Source: Pomacea canaliculata
Lineage: Eukaryota > Mollusca > Gastropoda > Architaenioglossa > Ampullariidae
Assembly (NCBI RefSeq): GCF_003073045.1
Contig: NC_037593.1
Coordinates: forward strand, 21,698,720-21,762,719
Direction of reading: 5' to 3'
Length of the DNA stretch: 64,000 nt
In this document: piece by piece, positions 39,501 through 51,500 of the stretch
Layout: each line of letters begins with the position of its first letter
How positions within the stretch are numbered: the first letter of the stretch is position 1
Position numbers and translations under genes: made by a program
The notes under the pieces: model-generated
The model's database searches: none
Told to the model about the DNA's origin: nothing
The model's input: only the letters and a program-made list of their open reading frames with translations

Positions 39501-42500
39501 TGTAGCCTTTTTCAAGCACAGCAAGCAGCGCTTTCCTACCAAGTGAGTGACTGCAGTTTTAAGTGACTGTCAGCTTGACTGCATGTTACTTCATACATTT
39601 GCAGACATTTTTCTGAAATCAAAAGATTATGAAACTTTGGTGTTTTACTGTTTGTAAACTATAAGACACATCAAATGGTGATCAAATAATTTGATAATTT
39701 GAAGATATCCTAATGGTTCACAGATTGATACGCAGTTTTTGAAAAATATAAACTTTGATTGGCATGCTACAAAACTGGCAGCGGCCTTGCAAACTCTGAT
39801 ACCATTGGTAAGTTGTATTTGGTGTGTTATAGATAATATATGGGGTTAGCAAATTGTAGCTGCAAAGAGATGGTTGTCATTCTGCAATACATGGCTGCAG
39901 ACATCATCCAATCCACCTAACTGTTGGGGATGGGTACTTTACTCCCCAGAGATTTAGGGAAGGTAAAGCAATAAGAGAGAGAGGAAGCATCACCCAAATA
40001 AACAGCTGCCCCCAAGAATACTATGGTCTCTAACACCTCGCCCACCAACACCAAAAAGTAAACCCTTTTACTTCAAAGCCTTTGTGAAAATCATCATCAG
40101 ATACACATGCATTGGTAATATATCTGTACCCGTTACTGATTTTGAAAGTGGTAGATCCAACCCTGCCAATAAAATTACAGACCAAAGTGACACCAAATGC
40201 TACTTTACAATCAATAACAGAAATTTATAGAGCAGATTACATATAAATACAGCTTGAAAAACATCATTCTGTAACTTAATATATGTGTTTACACCTAAAG
40301 AAAATTTGCTTTAGCATCTTATCAGATAAAACATCTCTCACAGCAGTTGACTAAAACAAAGCATTGAGCAGTCAGTGAGTCGTCTGCTTGCATTGTTTGT
40401 TTCATAAAATGATTTGTTTATCAAAATACCTTTCAGAAATGCATGTATTTTTGTATATTTAGTTTCATGATTTCAGGGCTCTTAAAGATTTTTTTCCACT
40501 CTATATTCTGAAAGACAAAAAATGAAGCTAACAAGCAATCTTATGATGGAATCTTAAACCATTTCTAGCAAATAACAGCAGCAACTGGTGGCATAACTCT
40601 AATGACATAGTGCATACAAATTGTAGATATACTTTGCCTGCATCTGTAAAAAGATTCAAACTATTCAGTCAGTTATTTTAAAAGCCTTTTAAAATCAGAT
40701 TAAGAAGAAATTAAAAGTGTTTCTGATGTTAGATATCAGTAAAATTTACAAAATTTTATTTTAAAAAAAATAGTAACAAAGTCACTTGAGTAAACTAAAA
40801 TCATCCAGAAATGAAGGCCACCACAGTCAAGAAATAAAAAAATACTTTCCAATTCAGATGACAGTGCAACTTTAAAAAATTTAATGCATGAAGATTGACT
40901 CGGTCGGACATGGATTTACTCACTTTGCAGCGAAAGGATGTGTTTGAGAAAGACTGAAATCTGATTGCATAATGTAAACTAAGGGAAGTAATGAGAAATG
41001 ATCCAGCTTTTATTATACATTTACTTATCATGTATTAGTTATAGTTGCCAAATTTTAAAAAAAACTAAAAAATTCAAAAATATGTCCAGAACATGCAGTC
41101 ATTGTTCTAATTTTAAAATGTGACATTAGCTTATGTTAACTGCACTCAGCATAAAGCAACAAATATAAAGAAAAAGGAAAGAAAAGGAAAGAGGCACGTG
41201 GCAGTTTAAAAATTTTATGAAAACAATTCAAAATGTTTATGTCAAGCTTTACTTTTACCTCAATGTATTTTGTTGGCAGAATGTTTTTTGTTATTATTGG
41301 ACAGACCAGTAATGATGGTTCTGAGTGTACCAGCTCCCCACGGGCCTGAGGATGCTGCCCCCAGTATCAACACATGTTTGTCAATAATACAGATCATAGG
41401 TAATGTTACCTCCCTTTTGGTCAAGTCTCTTACCTCTGATTCTCCCCCAGGTTTTGTATATGTTAGCCACGCATGGTTATACTGCTGTTTGATGTCTCTG
41501 TTGTTGTTATTGTTGTGATGATCTATAAGTGGGGACTAGATGTAGACCTTGTAAATTCACCTTGTAAGTTGCTGCCCTACGGAATTTCTGCATAGACATG
41601 CTGTCATTTGTTGAAAGAAAATGAACCTATTTGCCAAGCGACATAACTAGGAATTTGACTAGATGGTCACCACTTACTCGCAAATAGCAATCACACTCAT
41701 CCATTCATAGTCCCATTGCCACTCATTGCACTATTGTATGTACACCCCCCAAAATTATTCCTTCCTCATACCACACACTATCCCTCTCAAAGCATCACTC
41801 CCTTTCTTTGACATGTACTATACATTACTCACACATTTCAGATTCACCATATGTCGAGAGGTGGCTGGTAGTCTGGCAATGTTGGAAGACTAAACTTTCT
41901 GTTTTAATGTACTGGTGTTTCTAACAATAGTGTCATGAACCTTTTGGTTGCTTATTTATTACTGGATAAAGTGGAAGAACACTCCCATTCTTGATTATTA
42001 ATTATCTAAGAGCTTAAATTTGCCTACGTAAGTAATCCTGGTTCTATGATAGAAGGAAAGCTTTATCCTAATTTAGTTCTTCTACAAACAACTTCGCCCC
42101 CTCCACTCATCATATCATTGCTATATCAACACTTTATTCTCCATTACTTCTGTGAACAGAACTCCCAGCTGGAATTTAGCCCCCAATCCAGATAAGCAGT
42201 GGCTACTTCGACAAATTCAGCCCATGACACCCCAGTATAAAATGTTTACTGACCTGCTGCAGCGAAGACGCTTGCAAACCTTACAATCTGTGGATGATCT
42301 TGTTGAGAAGGTTTGTTGCCTTAGTTGAACACATAATGGGAAATGGGATTGTAAATTGGTACAAAGGAGTTTGAAATTATTTTCAGATTTTCTCACACCA
42401 CAGATACAGCCATGCAAACATGAGTCTAACATGACTGAAAATAGAAATTGATATTGAGTAATTAAGATTTTATAATTGCAGTTTTCACTCCTCAGGGGTT

Positions 42501-45500
42501 TGTTATAAACCAAATGAAAGTAGAGCTAACATAATTTTGACATACTGGCAAACAGGGTGGCCATTGACATTGATACTGGTGTATTCAGCAAAGACAATTT
42601 TATCAATGTGCACAACTTATGGTAAGGAAAACAATGGAAACACTCAATATTATATCTGAACTTCTGCTGTTCAATTTCTCATCATAGTACAGATTTTTTT
42701 TTTGTTTTGTAATGAACCCCTACTTTCACCATAATGGCACCTGAAAAACTGAATTTGGTGCAGTCTTGAGTGGGGCATTGTGCAATATCTGTACAGGGTA
42801 TACATTCAGAGGGGGATGTGAATGGCATCACAAACATTGTCTGTCAACTGTGTGTGCATTGTCATGTGAAGACATGACGATTTGCTTACCAGGCTAACCA
42901 GCAATTTGTCTTGAAATGCTATAACTAGCAGGAAAGCCATGCAATGACAAAAAAAGAAAGCACAAAACTAACAAAAACCAAAACTAGCAATGATTTCAAA
43001 ATTAAGTTATTTGCAACTGGCCATTTTAATGAGTTTGCATCTAATTAATGCAAGTGTAAATTTATAGTAGAAAATAATGATGTTGGATAATTCTGGAAAA
43101 AAATCACTTCTTGCACAGGTATACCAAGAACTGAACTTAATAGGAGAACTGGAAAATACTTATATTATATACACATCTGATCATGGATACCACCTGGGAC
43201 AATTTGGCCTTATCAAGGGCAAGTCCATGTCTTTTGACTTTGACACGCGTGTGCCACTCATTGTCAGGGGGCCTGGCATCAAGCATGGCTCAGTGTAAGT
43301 AGTGTCCAGGTAACAGTTTAATGCCAACATTATGGAGACAAAACAGTTTACTGGTAAATATGGTCAGGGAACATGTGGTAGTACATCACAGTAGAGACAG
43401 GATAAAAGGTACTGTCATGTATTGTGAAAATTGATGTCTTACTAGGTGCTTAAAAGATGTCTAGTGACCTGTTAGTGTTATTGCCACTACTCTTGGGACT
43501 ACAATTTGCATTATTCTGACTACTCCCATAAGGACTAGAATTTAAAAATAGTAAGTGAATATGGGGGTGACACTGATATTTTCTGGGCAGATTTATCATA
43601 TTTTCATCTGTTTATATCAAGATTCATGGGTTAGGGTTAGGCATCCACACATTCACACACTATCTTTTTTTCCTTATTGTTATTTTTAGTATAGAATACT
43701 GACAATCTGACTGTGTTTTCTAGGATATCTAATATTGTTGTGAACACTGACATTGCTCCAACAATGCTTGAAATGGGAGGTGCTGCTGTACCTGATTCTA
43801 TGGATGGACTTTCTTTCTTTCGTGTTCTCAAAGGAACTAAAGAAGGTAACAGGTAAGCAAGAGAGAATTTAGCAACTGTTTAGCTGGTGATGTTATCAAG
43901 CTTTCATGCTCTCTTCTTTCTCACATTGTCTCTCTCAGCCATACCACCCCTCCCCACATCCCATACACATAGTTGTTTCTCTCTGTTTCTCAAAGTGCTT
44001 TTGTCCTGGATTTCTTTTGCCTTGTATTTCTCATACCTGCAAAACAGCATTGTTCTATGCGGCTAGAAGGATAAACTAAGACTTACTTGTAAACTGTGTT
44101 TTTGTGAACTACAACTTTTGCTAACATATATTCTTGACATTCCTACAGAAAAAAAAATCATGTGGATCAGATGCGACGAGTAGAATATTCTGTTACCTGT
44201 TGTAATTATCAAATCTACCTTATAATAGCTGAGATCATCATGCAGAATGTTACAGGACAAACTGGTTGTACAAGTTCATGTGCTTGCTTATAAACTTAAC
44301 ATTACAATTAACAGCATCACATATAAGAGTTGATATTCAAGGCTTTGACTTTGTACGACAGCATGGACAGTCGAGGTTTTGTGAAAACCCCAGTTGCGTG
44401 GAGAGATAGTATTCTTCTTGAAAGAGGGTAAGTTAATGTCAATAATAATCATGGCTGAGAGTGTCTGTTTTCTCCATTGTATGAGTTTCACGTTACAGTC
44501 TATCATTATAAGCGAAACCCAGACTTTTAGCACCTTAATATCATTAATATTTCAAGACTGACTAACTTCATTTATAGAATTTTTAAAAGGTCTACTCTTT
44601 TTAGACAAGCATCATTGAAATTTACAAGCATCATTGAAAAAGTATTTAAGTATGTCTTTTGTATTACCAAAGTGCCACTAGATGTTACTGATGAAGCTAA
44701 GGATGCCTTTTTTCAGGAAGGTCTCAAAGAAAATGATTAAAGACCGGATGAGAGAGGAGAAATTGACATTGATGCAACAAAGTGGCAATCAGCCTAATCT
44801 TCACCTGTACCTGAACCCAAAACAGCAGAAAGTTGCCCGTCAGTGCTCTGATCCTGAAAACCAGTACCCATGTAAACCACATCAGGTATAACAGTCTATC
44901 ATAACCAAAAGGAAACAAGAAATGTTTTAAATACCTTTTAAGATAACATGTTGCAAGTGATGGGTGTCTGCAGCAAGACTTGTCTGCCTTGTCATAAACT
45001 TTGGAAACGACTAACCTTGAAAACCACCATACTGAAGAACTGAGTAAGCCACAACCCTTACAGCTAGCCATCTTATCAGTATTTACAGTTTAAACTTTCT
45101 ATTACCTAATTTAATGCTGGAAAATGCTTGAAAAAGCAGAATGATGTTTTGAGGCAGGCACTTGGAGCTTATTGTAGCTTTTTCCCAATTGCAGAAGTGG
45201 TACTGTGCAATGGAATCTGGGAATGCACGTTTGTACAAGTGTCGAAATGGTGACCATACCGAGATAAATTCCATACAGAGTGACCAACCGCAGCCATGTA
45301 CTTGTAGTGATGGACGGATAGGCCAGAGAGTATCTTACCCTAGAGAACATATACGCCATCGTAGATTTCTCAGGCAGCAAGCAAAAAGAAGTGAGTATTG
45401 TGACTGTTCTTGAAGCTCTGATATTATAAAGCCATAAAATTTATGACATGTTTTGTGCATCATACATTAAAAGTACATGATGCTGCAATTGACTCTTTTC

Positions 45501-48500
45501 TAAGGTTTTGTTAGTGATATCTACTTTCCCTTGATCTGATCTGCAAACTGCATCAGTGAAATGTAATTGGAGGTTGTTTTTGTCTAGACTTTGCAAATCT
45601 GTTATCTCACCTCAGTCACCAAAACTTAGCACCAAAAACTAAAATAAAAATAATCATAGATGAGAGTGATGTCCCTTTGCCTAATTGGCTGGAGGGGACT
45701 AGCTCTCTGTTGTTTTGTCACTGGATCTGTGTTAAGTTTTAGTGCATTTTACCGATCTGTGATGTTTGTTGCGCCATTCTTCTCTGTTCTGGACTGTTCT
45801 TCACTGCTTATTCTTCATCTTTTCTTTCAGTCAACACTTTCATCCGCTAACGGCTTGGCTTGGCCATCTTTTGGGTTTTTGGTTTATGGCTTAGCAGGAT
45901 TATGAGCCTTCTTCATGACACTTAAACTTTTCTGATGTTGTAAACTAGGCTGCTCTTCAGTTTTTGGTTGAAAGACCATTCAGTTTGCTACATTTTTAGT
46001 TTAGATAATTGATGTTCAATCTTTGCGCTGCTGTGATGTCATCTGGTGATAAGATGCATTTTGTGTCATCCTGCATCTTGCTCCGTCCATGTTTCTGGTC
46101 TGTTGTTGTGTTTGGTTGGTTTGGAGAAGCTGTTGAACGTCTGCCAAAAAGCTGTGAGAAGACCTGCAGCTGTGTAGTTTTGGCTCAAGCAGCTGTATGA
46201 AAGATCAGAAACAGGACTACAAGAGAAAGAGTAATGCAGTGACAGAGTATCTGGGAGTTGCCAACTTCTTTCTGCCCAACCACAGCAAACAGTTCACATA
46301 GTCCATCAATTCCAGACTCTGTGTCTAGAGAGTTTATCGAGATTTAGGTGACATTATCTGACAATGACGTGAAGGCGATGTTCAAAGAAAAGTTGGTGGT
46401 TACCAAGAGTCAGAGCTCAAGTTGTCAGTGACACAGCCATTGTTTTGCCGATGCAGGCAATGCAGCTGCTGTTTTCAAAGCATTGCACAGAATTATTCAT
46501 TAGTTTGGCATGAATCTGTGTCCTGAGGTTTTCAAGTCCATAAACCAGACCATTGTGTTTTACAACAACCACATCGCAGTGACATGTTGGCAAGTTTTAT
46601 ATCAGGCTCTGCTGTCAGTAGCATGTCTTCCATATCTATCTGTTCAACACCCCATCTTCCTGCTGGATCTTAACTATCAGGTTGGATCACTAAAGAAAGG
46701 AGGAATGCCTGTTCCATGACACTTAGCAATACTATTTTTATACTTCTTCTATTAATATGATGTATTAATCAATATATTTTTTAATTATATATATATAAAT
46801 TAATATGATGTGCTTGCATGCCTATGTGTAAAGCACCTTCATTCTGGCTGATGCTGGAAAAAGACAGTATACAAATGTGCTATTTATCTATTATTTATAA
46901 TGCTGTAATCTAAAGTTGTGACGTTTCTGTCAGTTAAGTAGCTTAGTAGATACAGAACTTTGAGTGATATGTAAAATTGTGGCAAGTATCAGAGTGAAAT
47001 GCATCTGTGAACAGTCAAATTTTAAGGGGGGGGGGGAATTGGTGTTTTACGCTGTGCCAGCAACTAAGGCTATATTACGGCAAGCAGCCAGCCCTGTAAA
47101 CAGATGCCACATGCAGAGAAAGAACAGCATGCCCGAGACGAGAAATGAACTCTGGGCAGCCAACCTTCACTGTATTGGTGACAGGCGCTAACCGTTGCGC
47201 CACCGGACCGCTGCTGTCAAATTTTAGGGTGATGGGGAGATGATCAAGAAGAAAAGAAAGAAAATGACTAATGACAGAATCTGTACATGTCAGGAAAAAC
47301 CTGAAAATCAGTATATTTTGAAAAATGATTTCCCTTCCCCTAGAAAAGTTATCATTTGAAGAAATTCATGAAAAATCTGAGAAATGTCAAGAAATTCACT
47401 AAGATCATGGACAACCATGGCAACTGAAAGAATGCAAAGTTTCATGATAAATGTCAGGAATTTGTTTCTCTAATAGTAGTACAAACCATGTCAAATGATT
47501 AAATTAAATAATTATGCACATGCGACATGAACAAATGACCGAGTTTATTTAGTTTATTGGGCTAACATACAATAGCAAAACAGTTTGGATGATACAACAT
47601 GTCACTGTACCATAGGGACAGGCTTCTTTTAAGGGAAGGGTATATTTTTGTCAATATACAACTTATCACACCAGTGGAAGTCTTCTTCTTCTTGTTCCTA
47701 TTCGCACCCAGTGGAGCATAGGGCCGCAAACACACCCCGCCATCAGACACGGTTCTGGGCACCCCTTTCCAGTTGGGACCATGTCATGCCAGGTGTCTCT
47801 GCCTCACTGTGGACCGATCTCCTCCACGTCTGTCTGGGTCTCCCAACCTTGCGCCTCTCCTGTGGGTTCCAGCCCAGAGCTTGTCTTGTTAAATGTCGGC
47901 TGGCTTTAGTAAAGTGTGACCAATCCAGCCCCACTTCCGCTTCTTGATCTCTTGGCTGGCAGGTTTTTGGTTGGCTCTCTCCCATAGGTCTGTATTGGAG
48001 ATCTTCTCAGACCATCTGATGTTGAGGATGTGGCGCTGACATCTGTTGACCAGTGGAATTGCTGCTACTCAGTTTTCTGTAGTTTTTTAATAAACTGAAA
48101 ATCAAGGTCTTGGTAGAAAGTTTGTCCTGATTTCCTGAAAGAATATGTGCTCTTGGTCAAGGTCAGTGAAGCAGAGAACTAGCTCAAATTGAAATGATTT
48201 CCTGCCAGCTGTCAAAGAAAATCAACTTTCAGTGAGTTTCTAGATTTTGTACATGACAGCATAATTGAAATGTATTTGCACATCTCATTATTTCATTCAT
48301 AAACATTGTAAGAAATTTCATTAGCATTCAAATACCTGTTATTGTCTATCATATATTTTTAATAATCGCACTTCTGTTTCAGAAGCCAAGGCCAGACTGA
48401 TGCGGAAACGCCGGGCAGCGTTACATAGCTTTGATCCATATGAGACACAAGTTCAGCCTCTTGGGGCAATCGCAGGTACACCCTTCTGTCATTTAATATT

Positions 48501-51500
48501 TAGAGATCAGAATGTTTTCAAATAGGCAAGCAGATAAATGCAAAAAATCCATTCCCTGGAAGCGTCATACAGCATATTGTGACCACTCAGCTGAGTTCAG
48601 TGTACCACATCTACACAATACATTCTACATATTAGTATAGGTCCTTAAGTTTGTCATGTGTTCTTGTCATTTAGAAAAAACAAGAAAATAGTAAATGCCG
48701 CTTGTCATCTCCAAGTTCTTGGTTCTTCTTGGTACAATCTAAAACACTACTAACAAAGCATGATGTTCAAACCAATCAAAACAAACCAGAACTCCAGTGT
48801 TCAAAAAAATTCAAATGGAAACCTTATATCTAAGTAGGAAAAGCTTTAATTACTAAGAAAATAACTTTTAAAAAATTAGAAAGAGAAGAAAAAGTAAAAG
48901 AAGGAAAATATGCTATATATTTTATCTGAATTACAGGGTGAAGTTCTCTCTGATGCTCTAAAGCTACTTCCCATTTTATGTGACAGGTGGATTTCAGTTA
49001 CGACGCTGCCGTGTGCTATCAAATGAAACAGTATTGTGTGATCAGGGTATTTACCGTGACTATGATGAGTGGCTATCACACTGGGAACAACTGGAGGACA
49101 TGATCAAAGAGTATAGAAAGGTTCTTGATGACCTGAGGGTGAGGGCAGCTAAATACTAATTTGGTGATATGGTCCATGCCTGTCTGCCTTGTGCCTGACA
49201 CTGATAAAAGCATCATCAGGGTGGAATGTTTGGGAGTCATAATTTTGGCATGGTATTGTGCATCACAATATTGAGGTGCACGTTTGCTGTTATTGTATAA
49301 TTATGTGTTGGGTGAAAGGTTGTGGACTTGTATCTTGCTGTGGTATTCTTTGTATTTCTGGCATCAAGGGCTGTTAAAGTGGAATATTTCAACCAAAAAC
49401 AATTTTGCCTCAGCTGTATCAATCCCCCTCCATAGTTGAGTTGGCTCTGCATGGACCATATCGCCCTATGTAAGACCACATCATCCCAACACTGAAAGTC
49501 GAATAGACCCAGGTCCTTAGCCTAAATGAATGCCTAAGGAGTAACACCTGTTTCATTTCAAACGAACGTTGCATATACATTTAAGAACCGCCAAACTAAA
49601 GAATAATAATGACAAAGGCTTTTTTATAAATTGATCTAAGAGAAAATGGCATCTATGCACGATTGTGAAATTTTAAATGAACATCTGCAGATACATTTAA
49701 GCTGAAGAATAATGATGAGAAAAGCTATTTTTTAAAAATATATTTAAAAGAAAATCATGTTATGCGCCATTGTGTGATATGTTCTCTGAATGTCTATTGC
49801 AGAGCGGCCATTTTTTGCTTCATACAAAGATAAAACAAAGTAGAACTTGTAGAACTTGTTCAAACAACACTTGACTCTGCTCATAATATGTGATGTTAAT
49901 AACTACTCCTATCATTGGAGATCAATTCATCTTTTGAGTCTGGGTGGATTTGACTTTCGGCGTTAAAATGATATATAGTAGCTAAGACTGGAGCGATATC
50001 GTTGAGTCAAAATGACCGGTAACCCAATGAACAAGCAGTCTCTTTCAAAAGATACCTATTTTACCTATTTTACATGCTACTTCAGAGAGTTGTAATATAG
50101 GGTAAGCAGCTGGCCAGAAGTATTCAATATTAAGGTATACTTATTTTTTTACAACACATAACATTTGCCAAAAAAAGTCATAATAGAGCATAAACTGTTA
50201 GTCATAAGTCGGGTTGTGGAGGGAGTAGTAATATATATCCACCAACAATTTTTAGAGGGAAACATAATTGGGAAGGTCTTAATAAAGAGGTTTTACTTTA
50301 TCTCATTGTAGGATTATCATATAAATCCATTCTGAAATTAGTAACCTACAACTCATACTTGAACTCGCAGTAAGATTCCTGTTTGTGCAGGGTGGCTGGG
50401 AGCATTATTATTTTATGGCAAATCATTTTGTAACAGATATCATTCAGCACCACCATTTTAGCTTGCTTAATCTAATAGGATTTTATTGTGTGTGTATATA
50501 TATTACAGGGTATCAGGGAGCACTTACTTTCTCAAAGACCACCTGACAATTCTGATGATGGCATGGATATGGGTAATGGTGATGATGAAGATGAAGATGA
50601 TTGTGACTGTGACAGTGATTGGAGGTTTGAATTTACAAGTATTATTTGTTTGGATTGTTTGATTTTGATTAGTTTTAGTACATGACTTGCTTACATAATT
50701 TTTTTAAAAAATAATTTCATTTTATTGTGGGATGTGTTTGCTAATTCTGCCCACTTGAAAAACCAAATACCTTTTTTATTTTTGTTTTGTTTCTCCTGCA
50801 TATTCCTGGCCCATTGGTGTTGTTTTTGAGCATTTACAGTCCCCTTTGGTCACAACCAGGTTCCCTCACAGTTAACCATCCCTTTAATTTGTCCATGAAG
50901 ACAAAGCATCATCAGAAAAAAACATTTCAATACTTCCTTATGACTGTGCACATTCATTCCTTTGACTGCTAACATTTTGTAACCAATCCTTATTTACCAG
51001 TTTGTATTTATGGATTTCATTCCAGTTTATTTTCCTTTTTTTATTACCTATTATGGGCAGAAAAATATTTAAATTTTCTTAAATCCCTAAATGGGTTAGC
51101 ACTGGCATTGAATTTACAACAGCAGGCGAATGCAGCGCCAGAAACAAAGGCTGCAGAGACGATTGAGGAAACAGCAGCGAGACGAAGAACGAAATCAAAG
51201 GCGTGCACGCCTTATGAGAAAAAACAGGAAGTCTTGTAGTGGACACAGCATGAAGTGTTTTTCTCATGATGATGATCATTGGAAAACTCCTCCATACTGG
51301 ACGTGTAAGTTGCTTGATGGTGGGAATTTATCCACACACATTATTTCTTCTTTTTCAGACACTGTTGAATTACATTCTTTAGCTGGAATATGAAACATAT
51401 TCCAGTGTATCTGTGTTCATGTATGCTTCTATTTATGTGCATGTTTCTCACAGGTATGCCAAAGGTTGAATAAGGGTATTGTTTGCAGTTTGGCTCTTAA

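Noticed and set aside
43627-43644. GGTTAGGGTTAGG, telomere-like repeats (also near 39045)
   Set aside because: Only about two units each, within introns; too short to suggest an interstitial telomere.
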